Positions 9,456 through 16,558 are shown, numbered from the stretch's first letter. The stretch is 22,114 nucleotides of DNA from CAZNKU01 sp045545235 (GCA_045545235.1 JAZQAN010000037.1:1-22114), one strand, 5' to 3'. Translations and numbers: made by a program. The notes: generated by a model from the letters alone, not told the origin.

Positions 9456-9470
9456 GTTGGAGGTGTTTTT

Positions 9471-9667
9471 ATGAAAGACAAAGACATTAAAATGGCACAA
9501 ATGACGAACTTAAGAATGCGGAATTTCAGCACGAATGGGCAGTAAAAGAAATTGAAAAAATTTCAAAAGTATATACGGCGCCGGTGGAAATGATGGAAGC
9601 ATGGTAAAAAGCCCGCAAGGAATATGTTGAAAGAGTAGCCTGGATATGCCAGATGATTAATATGTGA
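9471..9667 (+). pseudogene. Remnant of a small phage gene (frameshift plus stop)
   Basis: A good ribosome binding site (GGAGG, 9459-9463) precedes ATG 9471, but this frame ends after 24 codons at 9545. From 9491 a second frame reads on in a very protein-like way (NDELKNAEFQHEWAVKEIEK then VYTAPVEMMEAW), meets TAA at 9605 and continues KARKEYVERVAWICQMINM to TGA 9667. Restoring one frame and reading the TAA as a lysine codon would give a charged protein of about 65 residues. I infer a decayed small gene at the end of the phage late operon. The alternative is a genuine 24-residue peptide (9471-9545) with chance coding bias after it. Confidence 0.4.
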
Positions 9668-9690
9668 ATGAATGCCACTCTAATTTTAGG

Positions 9691-9712
9691 GTGGGTTTTT
9701 AACCCACTTTTT
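9691..9712 (+). terminator. Rho-independent terminator ending the phage late operon
   Basis: GTGGGTT (9691-9697), a TTT loop and AACCCAC (9701-9707), then TTTTT. The AACCCACTTT unit is repeated at 9713-9722, giving a second possible right arm. Confidence 0.65.
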
Positions 9713-9748
9713 AACCCACTTTGAATATTTTGCAGAAAAGAATGGATA

Positions 9749-9801
9749 TTTCAAAACAACGAAAAAACCCTATGAAATAAGGTTTTTTCGTTGTTTTGAA
9801 A
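9749..9801. terminator. Long perfect hairpin, probable bidirectional terminator
   Basis: Bases 9749-9769 pair perfectly with 9781-9801 (21 bp) around an 11-base loop. The core is A-run, CC, loop, GG, T-run, which terminates in either direction. It separates rightward phage transcription from the leftward tRNA-Leu gene. Confidence 0.6.
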
Positions 9802-9821
9802 GATTGGATGTTTTGTTAAAA

Positions 9822-9850
9822 TGGTGCGAGTGATGGGACTTGAACCCATA
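9822..9850. other. Probable prophage attachment-site region (tRNA 3' end)
   Basis: The phage late unit ends within about 160 bases of the 3' end of the tRNA-Leu gene, with the phage on the side expected for integration into a tRNA 3' end. The core cannot be delimited because the second copy lies outside the window. Confidence 0.35.
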
Positions 9851-9905
9851 CGTCAAAGACACACGCCCCTCAAACGTGCCTGTCTGCCGATTCCAGCACA
9901 CTCGC
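9822..9905 (-). tRNA. tRNA-Leu (anticodon GAG)
   Basis: Read on the minus strand: acceptor GCGAGTG pairs with CACTCGC, followed by discriminator A and an encoded CCA (9822-9824). The anticodon stem CACGT/GCGTG encloses loop TTGAGGG, giving anticodon GAG, which reads CUC and CUU. A long variable arm (class II) and a T arm ATGGG-TTCAAGT-CCCAT are present. The D arm carries the GGAATCGGCAGAC pattern usual for leucine tRNAs. Confidence 0.95.
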
Positions 9906-9911
9906 ATATTA

Positions 9912-9976
9912 AAAACAAAAAAATTATGACAATATCAAACCCTTGACCTTGATTTAAAGTCAAGGGATAAATTGTC
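9912..9976 (-). terminator. Terminator of rpsT
   Basis: On the minus strand GACAAT and CCCTTGAC pair with GTCAAGGG and ATTGTC around an 11-base loop. A T-rich tract follows (the A-run at 9911-9923 on the plus strand). It lies about 30 bases after the rpsT stop. Confidence 0.7.
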
Positions 9977-10007
9977 ATTCATAGCATTAAACAATGCGTT
10001 CACTCAA

Positions 10008-10271
10008 TTAGGCAATTGAGTTAAGAAGAAGTGTAAGCTGTGATTTCTTTCTTGCACAGTTGTTCTTGTGCATGATACCCTTAGCGCAAGCCTGGTCAAG
10101 CTTCTTAACAGCAGCTTTGTAAGCTTCTGCAGCAGCAGCTTTGTCACCTGTTGCAACTGTAGCTTCAAACTTTTTAATGAAAGTCTTAAGCTGAGATTTA
10201 ATCATTGCATTACGTAGAGTTTTTGTTTCGATAACCTTAACTCTCTTCTTTGCTGACTTAATATTTGGCAT
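10008..10271 (-). CDS. rpsT: 30S ribosomal protein S20
   Basis: 87 residues beginning MPNIKSAKKRVKVIETKTLR, with the conserved KAAVKKLDQACAKGIMHKNNCARKKSQL core. Length is normal for S20 (about 85-90). The protein binds the 5' domain of 16S rRNA and helps assemble the 30S subunit. The start at 10271 is set by GGAGGT at 10277-10282; a longer in-frame extension to 10334 has no ribosome binding site and adds non-homologous residues. The gene stands divergent to gpr, an arrangement also found in Bacillus. Confidence 0.97.
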   Translation of the reverse strand: MPNIKSAKKRVKVIETKTLRNAMIKSQLKTFIKKFEATVATGDKAAAAEAYKAAVKKLDQACAKGIMHKNNCARKKSQLTLLLNSIA

Positions 10272-10305
10272 ATTTACACCTCCTATGCACAAAACTACAG
10301 ATATT

Positions 10306-10334
10306 ATTTTAACACAAAGGAAAAATAAATGCAA
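10306..10334 (-). promoter_or_regulatory. Sigma-A promoter of rpsT
   Basis: Minus strand: TTGCAT (10329-10334), 17-base spacer, TAAAAT (10306-10311) preceded by TGT, an extended -10. It ends about 35 bases before the rpsT start. Confidence 0.75.
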
Positions 10335-10402
10335 GTGTTTTTTGCATAAAATTTTTTTATATGGAAAAATTAAATATTATTGACATAAAAGGGGGTAAAA
10401 AT

Positions 10403-11344
10403 ATGGAAAAAAGAACAGATTTAGCCTTGGAAGCACACGAAATGTACACTACCGAGCAACGTGTTAAGAAAATTGATGGTGTTGAAACCGAAAGCTTTGA
10501 GAAAGATTCTGTAAAGGTTACAAGGGTAAAAATAGTTAATGATAATGGAAGCCGGGCTTTACAAAAACCGGTTGGTGATTATGTAACACTTGAAATTCCT
10601 GAATATATACACAATACGCAGGAAAATTTTGATTCCATAACACGTATTTTTTCCTGTGAATTACGAAGGATGCTTCCCGAAATGAACAAAAATAGTGTAA
10701 CTTTGGTTGTGGGGCTTGGAAACCGTAACATAACGGCAGATGCTTTAGGGCCTAAATCTGTGGACGGACTTTTGGTTACAAGACATCTTTTTGAGCTTAT
10801 GCCCGATGATGTTTCGGAAAATGTAATGCCTGTGTGTGCACTTTCGCCGGGTGTACTTGGAATTACGGGAATAGAAACAAATGAAATTATAAAAGGTGTT
10901 GTGCAAAGAGTAAAGCCTGATGTAATAATTGCCATAGATGCTCTGGCATCCCGAAGCTTAAGCCGTGTTATGACTACGATTCAGCTTTCTGATACAGGTA
11001 TAAAGCCCGGTGGCGGAGTAGGCAATCACAGAGGTGGGCTTGACAGAGAAACTCTTGGTGTGCCTGTAATTGCGGTTGGAGTCCCTACTGTTGTGGATGC
11101 GGCTACAATGGCGAATGATACTATAGATATGGTTATCGAGAATATATCATCACATACTTCTCCCGACACATCATTTTACAGAATGCTTAAAAATATTGAC
11201 AGCAAAGAAAAATACGCACTTATAGATGAAGTACTTAAAAAGTCATTTGTAAACCTTGTTGTTACCCCAAAGGATGTGGACGAAATAATAGACGACCTTG
11301 CAGAGATTATATCAGATGGCATAAATATATGTATGCATTCATAA
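10403..11344 (+). CDS. gpr: Germination protease GPR (spore endopeptidase)
   Basis: 313 residues. GPR (peptidase family A25) is made in the forespore as a zymogen and degrades small acid-soluble spore proteins at germination. Visible are the N-terminal RTDLALEAHEMY, the GNRNITADALGP motif with D113 and AIDALASRS with D179. The 66-residue spacing equals that between the two catalytic aspartates described for the Bacillus megaterium enzyme. GGGGGKPGGGVGNHRGG-like loops (KPGGGVGNHRGG) are also conserved. Start 10403 is chosen because GGGGGT sits nine bases upstream and the family begins here; an in-frame ATG at 10361 lacks such a site. No convincing sigma-G promoter was found by eye. It is followed by spoIIP, as in Bacillus. 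Confidence 0.96.
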   Translation: MEKRTDLALEAHEMYTTEQRVKKIDGVETESFEKDSVKVTRVKIVNDNGSRALQKPVGDYVTLEIPEYIHNTQENFDSITRIFSCELRRMLPEMNKNSVTLVVGLGNRNITADALGPKSVDGLLVTRHLFELMPDDVSENVMPVCALSPGVLGITGIETNEIIKGVVQRVKPDVIIAIDALASRSLSRVMTTIQLSDTGIKPGGGVGNHRGGLDRETLGVPVIAVGVPTVVDAATMANDTIDMVIENISSHTSPDTSFYRMLKNIDSKEKYALIDEVLKKSFVNLVVTPKDVDEIIDDLAEIISDGINICMHS

Positions 11345-11351
11345 ACAAAAC

Positions 11352-11381
11352 ATCACCCTCATATTAATATATGGGGGTGAT
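11352..11381 (+). promoter_or_regulatory. Hairpin covering the spoIIP ribosome binding site
   Basis: Bases 11352-11364 pair with 11369-11381 over 13 bp (one G-U) around a TAAT loop. The right arm contains the whole GGGGGTGA Shine-Dalgarno sequence (11373-11380) of spoIIP, whose TTG start is at 11387. It could block translation, or act as a weak terminator for gpr; the following bases TTCTGTTT are only a poor T-run. Confidence 0.7.
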
Positions 11382-11386
11382 TCTGT

Positions 11387-12487
11387 TTGAAACAGCGAAG
11401 GGCTTTGTATGTTATAACATTGTCTTTAATAGCAAATATATTGATTTTTTACATTTGCGGAGGACAGGCATTATTTGTAAAAATCACCCTGAACAAAGAT
11501 GCTTTAAAAGGTTTTATAAGTGATTCAGTGCCTTTGTTTTACAGTCTTAATTCATTTGATGTAAAAAAGTTTAAAGATACAATAATTTCATTTGCATCAC
11601 CATTGACCATTATAAAAAATAATGTGCTTGCATTTAACGGAGTTGAACTGCCCAAACAGGAGGAATTTAAGGAAGAGGCAGAGGAAGTGCCTGAAATTAT
11701 AACGCCAATAGAGGAAAAGACAATTTCCTACAAAACAGAAAAAGGTTATTATACAGCTGACGGTGTGCTTGTGAAAAATCATACTACATATGAATTTAAT
11801 CCGAAACAATTGCTTGATGAACCATTAAAATTTGATTTTTCGGGTGATGGACCGAAGATACTTATTGTTCACAGTCATTCATCGGAATCATATACTGCAA
11901 CAGAAAAAAATTACTACGTTCCCTCTGACCCTGACCGTACGGAGGATAAAAACTATAACATTGTGCGTGTGGGAACGGAAATTACAAAGGTTTTAAAAGA
12001 AAACGGTATAAATGTTATTCACGATACAACCCTTCACGATTATCCTTCTTACAATGGATCATACAGACGTTCACTTTCCACAGTGGAGGAGTATTTGAAA
12101 AAATACCCGTCAATTAAAATAGTTCTTGATATTCACCGTGATGCAATGGTTAAAAGTGACGGTACAAAAATAAAGCTTGTTACAGATATAAACGGGCAAA
12201 AAGCCGCACAGATTATGCTTTTGTCAGGAAGTGACCAGGGTGGGCTTGACCACCCGAACTGGCGTGAAAACTTAAAGTTTGCAATGAAGCTTCAAAAAAG
12301 CTTCGACTCAATGTACCCGACACTTGCAAGACCTGTAAGTTTTACAAAGGAAAGGTATAATACCCACACAACATTGGCATCTGTAATAATAGAAGTGGGC
12401 ACAACAGGTAACACTCTTGAAGAGGCAATCGTTTCTGCAAAGTGTATAGGAAATGTTGTGGCAGATTTTGCAAAGAGCGGAGGTTAA
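11387..12487 (+). CDS. spoIIP: Stage II sporulation protein P, peptidoglycan amidase/endopeptidase
   Basis: 366 residues. SpoIIP acts with SpoIID and SpoIIM (the DMP complex) to thin septal peptidoglycan and drive engulfment in the mother cell. Seen: a cytoplasmic KQRR start, one membrane anchor (about residues 6-26), an acidic linker (about 90-110), then the amidase domain with H162-S-H164-S-S-E167, DIH250-RD, SGSDQGGLDHPNWREN, and IIE336-VGTTGN. These are the expected zinc and catalytic positions of the SpoIIP family. The start codon is TTG, with GGGGGTGA seven bases before it, hidden in a hairpin. Length is typical. Neighbour gpr supports a sporulation locus. Confidence 0.95.
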   Translation: MKQRRALYVITLSLIANILIFYICGGQALFVKITLNKDALKGFISDSVPLFYSLNSFDVKKFKDTIISFASPLTIIKNNVLAFNGVELPKQEEFKEEAEEVPEIITPIEEKTISYKTEKGYYTADGVLVKNHTTYEFNPKQLLDEPLKFDFSGDGPKILIVHSHSSESYTATEKNYYVPSDPDRTEDKNYNIVRVGTEITKVLKENGINVIHDTTLHDYPSYNGSYRRSLSTVEEYLKKYPSIKIVLDIHRDAMVKSDGTKIKLVTDINGQKAAQIMLLSGSDQGGLDHPNWRENLKFAMKLQKSFDSMYPTLARPVSFTKERYNTHTTLASVIIEVGTTGNTLEEAIVSAKCIGNVVADFAKSGG

Positions 12488-12539
12488 TTTTAGTATATAT
12501 TTAAAATCACATCTGATAGAGTGAAAATTATATAATTCC

Positions 12540-12568
12540 TTGACTTTTATACAAGATAATGGTATAAT
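12540..12568 (+). promoter_or_regulatory. Strong sigma-A promoter of the SCIFF gene
   Basis: TTGACT (12540-12545), 17 bases, TATAAT (12563-12568) with an extended -10 TGG. A 12-base palindrome AATTATATAATT (12526-12537) abuts the -35; being pure A/T, it is weak evidence for an operator. Confidence 0.85.
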
Positions 12569-12600
12569 GTAAAAAAATAATTTGTTGGAGGCTTTAAAAA

Positions 12601-12747
12601 ATGACAAGAATTAAGACTATTGAAACTAAAGATGTAAAAAATACAGTTAAAAACGGCGGTTGCGGTGAATGCCAGACATCTTGCCAGTCTGCTTGCAAAA
12701 CATCTTGTGGTGTTGCTAATCAGCAGTGTGAAAAAACAAACAAGTAA
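12601..12747 (+). CDS. scfA: SCIFF peptide precursor (six cysteines in forty-five residues RiPP)
   Basis: 48 residues starting MTRIKTIETKDVKN, with six cysteines at 21, 24, 28, 32, 36 and 43 in the pattern GGCGECQTSCQSACKTSC. This is the hallmark of the SCIFF family, a ribosomal peptide almost universal in Clostridia and modified by a radical SAM/SPASM enzyme that forms thioether (sactionine-type) cross-links. GGAGG at 12587-12591 is nine bases before the ATG. The maturase gene follows after 61 bases. The biological role of mature SCIFF is not established. It has its own strong promoter and a downstream hairpin, which fits high expression of the precursor relative to the enzyme. Confidence 0.95.
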   Translation: MTRIKTIETKDVKNTVKNGGCGECQTSCQSACKTSCGVANQQCEKTNK

Positions 12748-12760
12748 TTAAAAATCATTG

Positions 12761-12789
12761 AACTGCCGCCTGAATTGACGGCAGTTTTT
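12761..12789 (+). terminator. Attenuator-type terminator between scfA and scfB
   Basis: AACTGCCG (12761-12768) pairs with CGGCAGTT (12779-12786) around a ten-base loop, followed by further T residues. Partial read-through would give more precursor than maturase mRNA. Confidence 0.75.
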
Positions 12790-12808
12790 AGTTTAGAGGA
12801 ATGAAATT

Positions 12809-14179
12809 ATGGTACATCAGTATAAATTAAACGGATATAATATTGTTCTTGATACTGCAAGCGGTTCTGTTCATGTTGTGGATGAGGTTGCCTATGATAT
12901 AATTGCTATGTATAAGGAAAAGAACAATGAACAAATTATTACGGACATTATGAAAAAATATTCCCATCTTCCCGATGTGAATGAAGATGAAATTATAGAA
13001 TGTCTTGAAGATATAAAAGCTCTTGAGGATGCAGGCAAGCTATATTCAAAGGACGAATATGAAGAAATTGCAAAGAATTACAAAGCAACAACCAATGTTG
13101 TAAAGGCTTTGTGTTTGCACGTTGCACATACCTGTAACCTTAACTGTTCATACTGCTTTGCAAGTCAGGGTAAGTATCAGGGTGAACGTGCCCTTATGAG
13201 TTTTGAGGTTGGTAAGCAGGCTTTTGATTTTCTTGTTGCAAATTCGGGTACGAGAAGAAATCTTGAGGTTGACTTTTTCGGCGGAGAACCTCTTATGAAC
13301 TGGGATGTTGTTGTGAAGCTTGTGGAATATGCAAGAAGTATAGAAAAGGAGCATAACAAAAACTTCCGCTTTACACTTACAACAAACGGTGTTTTGCTTG
13401 ATGATGAAAAGGCAGAATTTTTAAACCGTGAAATGAGCAACGTTGTTTTAAGTCTTGACGGAAGAAAAGAAGTGCACGACCACTTCCGTAAGGATTACAA
13501 GGGCAACGGCAGCTATGATGTGATACTTCCGAAGTTCAAAAAATTCGTTGAACAGCGAGAGGGTAAAAACTACTATATGCGTGGAACATTTACCCATAAT
13601 AATACAGATTTTACAAAAGATATTTTACATATGGCGGATATGGGCTTTACAGAACTTAGTATGGAGCCTGTCGTGTGTCCTCCAAATGACCCTTATGCAC
13701 TTACAGATGAGGATTTGCCAAAGCTTTTTGATGAATATGAAATTCTTGCAAAGGAAATGATTAAGAGAAAGAAGGAAGGACGTCCTTTTACTTTTTACCA
13801 TTATATGCTTGATTTAAAGAACGGCCCGTGTATATATAAAAGAATTACGGGATGCGGTTCGGGAACTGAATATATGGCGGTTACACCATGGGGTGAACTT
13901 TTTCCATGTCATCAGTTTGTTGGTGATGAAAAGTACAGTCTCGGTAACGTATGGGACGGCGTTAAAAATACGGCAATTCAGGATGAATTCCGCAAATGCA
14001 ATGCATATTCACGCCCTGAATGTAATGAATGTTGGGCAAGACTTTATTGTTCAGGCGGTTGTGCGGCAAATTCATACCATGCAACAGGAAGCATCGGCGG
14101 AGTTTACAAATACGGATGTGAGCTTTTCAAAAAGCGTATTGAATGTGCAATTATGATGCAAATTGCAGAGGAAGAATAA
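12809..14179 (+). CDS. scfB: SCIFF maturase, radical SAM/SPASM thioether synthase
   Basis: 456 residues. An N-terminal RRE-like part (about 1-95) would bind the precursor leader. The radical SAM motif is C109-NLN-C113-SY-C116, with FFGGEPLMNWD as the GGE (SAM-binding) motif. The C-terminal SPASM domain has many cysteines for auxiliary iron-sulfur clusters: C341, C349, C367, C397, C405, C408, C414, C418 and C437. The enzyme links cysteine sulfur to backbone carbons in the SCIFF peptide. GAGGA at 12796-12800 supports ATG 12809. The stop overlaps the next gene by one base. Gene order scfA-scfB is the conserved core; the flanking spoIIP and decarboxylase differ from the tgt/yajC/secDF surroundings often associated with SCIFF. 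Confidence 0.95.
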   Translation: MVHQYKLNGYNIVLDTASGSVHVVDEVAYDIIAMYKEKNNEQIITDIMKKYSHLPDVNEDEIIECLEDIKALEDAGKLYSKDEYEEIAKNYKATTNVVKALCLHVAHTCNLNCSYCFASQGKYQGERALMSFEVGKQAFDFLVANSGTRRNLEVDFFGGEPLMNWDVVVKLVEYARSIEKEHNKNFRFTLTTNGVLLDDEKAEFLNREMSNVVLSLDGRKEVHDHFRKDYKGNGSYDVILPKFKKFVEQREGKNYYMRGTFTHNNTDFTKDILHMADMGFTELSMEPVVCPPNDPYALTDEDLPKLFDEYEILAKEMIKRKKEGRPFTFYHYMLDLKNGPCIYKRITGCGSGTEYMAVTPWGELFPCHQFVGDEKYSLGNVWDGVKNTAIQDEFRKCNAYSRPECNECWARLYCSGGCAANSYHATGSIGGVYKYGCELFKKRIECAIMMQIAEEE

Positions 14180-15504
14180 TGAATACTCCCATAGTAGATT
14201 TTGTAAAAGCTTATGCAAATAAAAATACGGCACGCTTACATATGCCGGGACATAAAGGTAAAAGCTTTTTAGGTATTGAAAAATATGATATTACTGAAAT
14301 TGACGGTGCAGATGTTCTTAGTACTGCAGATGGTATTATAGCGGAAAGTGAAAATAATGCTTCTGTGTTGTTTGACACAAAGCACACTTATTATACAACC
14401 CAGGGGTCTACAACTGCAATTTATACAATGCTTGCACTTGCAAAAAAAGAAAATGGTGTTGTGCTTGCAGCACGCAATGTTCATAAGGCGTTTATACATG
14501 GCTGTGCACTTTTGGATATTGATGTGGAGTGGCTTATGGATAGTGATGCTTCTACGGTGTTAAAATGTGAAGTTACTGCCAAAACAGTGGAGAACAAAAT
14601 TAATTCATTATCCCAAAAGCCTGCGGCGGTATACCTTACTTCACCTGATTATCTCGGAAATATTCAGGATATACCGCAAATTGCCAAAGTGTGTAAAAAA
14701 TATGATATTCCGCTTTTGGTGGATAATGCTCATGGTGCGTATCTTGGTTTTTTAGAAAAAACTATTCATCCGATTCATCTTGGAGCAACGGCCTGTTGTG
14801 ATTCTGCTCACAAAACGTTACCTGTACTTACGGGGGGTGCATATCTTCACATTTCAAAGTATGCGCCAAAGGATTTTGCTGATAATGCAAGAAGTTCATT
14901 GGCTATGTTTTCATCAACAAGTCCTTCTTATATTATTTTGCAGTCGCTTGATTTGTGTAACAGGTATCTTAATGAAAATATAAAAAAAGAACTTTCAAAG
15001 TGTGTGGATAGAATAAATGAAGTTAAAAGCCTTATAAAAGAAAGAGGTTTTTGTGTTTTAGAAAGCGAACCTTTAAAAATAACTGTGGATTGTTATGCAT
15101 CGGGATATACAGGCGATGAAATGGCAACCGTTCTTCGTAACAATAATATAGAACCTGAATTTTATGATAACAGGTTTTTGGTTCTTATGCTTACTCCGCA
15201 AAATGACGATGATGATTTTAAACTGCTTAATAATGCTTTTGCACAGTTAAAACCAAAAAACGCCATAATTGAAAATAGGTTCAAAATTAATTTGCCTGTC
15301 AAAAAAATGTCTGTTCGCGATGCGGTTTTTGCAGAAAGCGAAATTGTAGACATTGATAAGAGTATAGGCAGAATATGTGCGGCTCCAACGGTTTCGTGCC
15401 CGCCTGCAGTGCCGATTGCCGTAAGCGGGGAGGAAATAACAGAGGAAGTGGCAAAACTTTTTAAATACTATGGATTTGATAAAATACTTGTAGTAAAACA
15501 ATAA
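14179..15504 (+). CDS. Short Orn/Lys/Arg decarboxylase, PLP fold type I
   Basis: 441 residues. It shows the family motifs HMPGHKG near the N terminus, TQGSTTAIYTML, NVHKAFIHG, and the PLP-lysine motif SAHKTLPVLTGG with K212. The family decarboxylates lysine, ornithine or arginine to cadaverine, putrescine or agmatine. At about 440 residues it lacks the N-terminal wing domain of the roughly 700-residue biodegradative enzymes and resembles the short Bacillus SpeA/YaaO type. Substrate cannot be read from sequence. Start 14179 shares the A of the scfB stop (TAATG), with AGAGGAAG upstream inside scfB, so translation is coupled. An in-frame ATG at 14143 lies deep in scfB and adds non-homologous residues. 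Confidence 0.9.
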   Translation: MNTPIVDFVKAYANKNTARLHMPGHKGKSFLGIEKYDITEIDGADVLSTADGIIAESENNASVLFDTKHTYYTTQGSTTAIYTMLALAKKENGVVLAARNVHKAFIHGCALLDIDVEWLMDSDASTVLKCEVTAKTVENKINSLSQKPAAVYLTSPDYLGNIQDIPQIAKVCKKYDIPLLVDNAHGAYLGFLEKTIHPIHLGATACCDSAHKTLPVLTGGAYLHISKYAPKDFADNARSSLAMFSSTSPSYIILQSLDLCNRYLNENIKKELSKCVDRINEVKSLIKERGFCVLESEPLKITVDCYASGYTGDEMATVLRNNNIEPEFYDNRFLVLMLTPQNDDDDFKLLNNAFAQLKPKNAIIENRFKINLPVKKMSVRDAVFAESEIVDIDKSIGRICAAPTVSCPPAVPIAVSGEEITEEVAKLFKYYGFDKILVVKQ

Positions 15505-15538
15505 ATAAAAATGAGGGTGTCGCAAAATTGCGCATACC

Positions 15539-15657
15539 ACACAAGGCAAATAAAATGTTTAGTAAAGGCATTTAAGTGTAATGATAAAGCTAAAATAAAT
15601 CAATTTTTAAGGATGAAATTCGTCAATGACGAATTTCTGCCATTAAAAGCCTTGTGT
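15539..15657. repeat. Element-like segment with inverted ends and an internal palindrome (non-coding)
   Basis: ACACAAGGC at 15539-15547 is inverted as GCCTTGTGT at 15649-15657. Inside, 15615-15637 is a near-perfect palindrome (GAAATTCGTC, AAT, GACGAATTTC). No gene is visible in 15505-15748. The layout suggests a small MITE-like or palindromic repeat unit; copy number elsewhere cannot be judged from this window. Confidence 0.4.
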
Positions 15658-15693
15658 TTTGAACAAACTTCACAATTTTTCATTCACCCCAGA

Positions 15694-15737
15694 GGGGCTG
15701 TCGAAAAATGATTTCATTTTTCGACAGCCCCTTTTTT
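15694..15737 (+). terminator. Strong rho-independent terminator
   Basis: Bases 15694-15711 pair perfectly with 15714-15731 (18 bp, starting GGGGCTGTCGAAAAA), followed by six T. It ends the scfA-scfB-decarboxylase unit; it also lies just past the leftward araC-type gene but has no T-run on that side. Confidence 0.85.
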
Positions 15738-15748
15738 GTATATGGTTT

Positions 15749-16507
15749 TCAGTATTTTGATGGTGCAACACCTACATATTTTTTAAATGCCCTTGAAAAA
15801 TCATAGATATTCAGATATCCAAGGGATTGTGCTATATCGGTTATACTGCCGTAATCACTTTTTAGCATTTCCTTGGCTTTTTTTATGCGAAGCTCGTGTA
15901 TGTAATTAATTGGTGATATGCCTATAATGTCGGTAAAAAGTTTTCTGAAATATACCGTAGAAAGCCCTGTAATCTGTGCAAGGTCATCGTTTTTAATATC
16001 CGTATTGTAGTTTTTTGCAATATAATCCAGGGCAGGGCTGATTTTGTTGCGTTTTTCTATAGGTAAATACTTTTCAGGCACAGCTTGTGTCAACATCAGA
16101 ATAATCGAATATGTATCACGGATACTTTCAGCCTCGCACATTGATTTTCTAAGAGTTCTTTTGTATTCAAGTTCCTTGAAAAGCTTTAAAATTTTCTCAC
16201 TGTTCTTTACGGGAAAAACGAAAATGTCGTTGCAGGTAAGTTTACTTTCAAATTCAATAATTGAATAGTGACCAGAATTTGTACAACACCACTCATAAGA
16301 ACAGCCTTTTGGCAAAATAACAAGGTTGTTTATATTGGAAAGGTAGATTTTTCTTCCTGTATCATACAAAGTTTCACCTTCATATTTAATAACAATTGCC
16401 CAGTTCTGACGATTATTCCTTTTTGTTTTAGCGTTTTTTTCTGTATACATTGTGGTTGCAGAATAAACTTTAGTGATAATCAAATCTGATAAAATTTCCA
16501 AATTCAT
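15749..16507 (-). CDS. AraC-family transcriptional regulator
   Basis: 252 residues. The N-terminal part (about 1-140) looks like the cupin sensor of AraC regulators (YEGETLYDTGRKIYL, then LVILPKGCSYEW). The C-terminal 95 residues hold two helix-turn-helix motifs: LAQITGLSTVYFRKLFTDIIG and the closing ITDIAQSLGYLNIYDFSRAF/KKYVGVAPSKY, the AraC signature. Start 16507 is fixed by GGAGG at 16516-16520; an upstream in-frame ATG at 16558 overlaps the promoter. Divergent from the dehydrogenase operon, which it very likely controls in response to a small-molecule substrate of that pathway. The inducer is unknown. Confidence 0.93.
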   Translation of the reverse strand: MNLEILSDLIITKVYSATTMYTEKNAKTKRNNRQNWAIVIKYEGETLYDTGRKIYLSNINNLVILPKGCSYEWCCTNSGHYSIIEFESKLTCNDIFVFPVKNSEKILKLFKELEYKRTLRKSMCEAESIRDTYSIILMLTQAVPEKYLPIEKRNKISPALDYIAKNYNTDIKNDDLAQITGLSTVYFRKLFTDIIGISPINYIHELRIKKAKEMLKSDYGSITDIAQSLGYLNIYDFSRAFKKYVGVAPSKY

Positions 16508-16529
16508 AAGCAGAGCCTCCTTGCGGATA

Positions 16530-16558
16530 ATTATAAAACTATTAAAATACTTTGTCAA
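16530..16558 (-). promoter_or_regulatory. Consensus sigma-A promoter of the AraC-family gene
   Basis: Minus strand: TTGACA (16553-16558), 17 bases, TATAAT (16530-16535). Both hexamers are perfect consensus. The tandem operator-like repeats begin nine bases beyond the -35. Confidence 0.85.

Noticed and set aside
10272..10334. N-terminal extension of rpsT (MHLFFLCV...)
   Set aside because: It covers the rpsT promoter and lies upstream of the GGAGGT site; S20 proteins begin MPNIKSA.
10361..10402. Earlier ATG for gpr
   Set aside because: No Shine-Dalgarno in place, and the strong GGGGGT sits just before ATG 10403 where the family starts.
10335..10402. Sigma-G promoter for gpr
   Set aside because: GCATA and CATAAAA-like words are present but not in the right spacing or match; I cannot support a call.
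14143..14178. Earlier ATG for the decarboxylase inside scfB
   Set aside because: The added residues are scfB read in another frame; TAATG with an upstream AGAGGAAG is the better start.
15511..15711. 66-codon open frame in the intergenic region after the decarboxylase
   Set aside because: It runs through the palindrome and into the terminator stem, has no convincing ribosome binding site and reads as low-information sequence.
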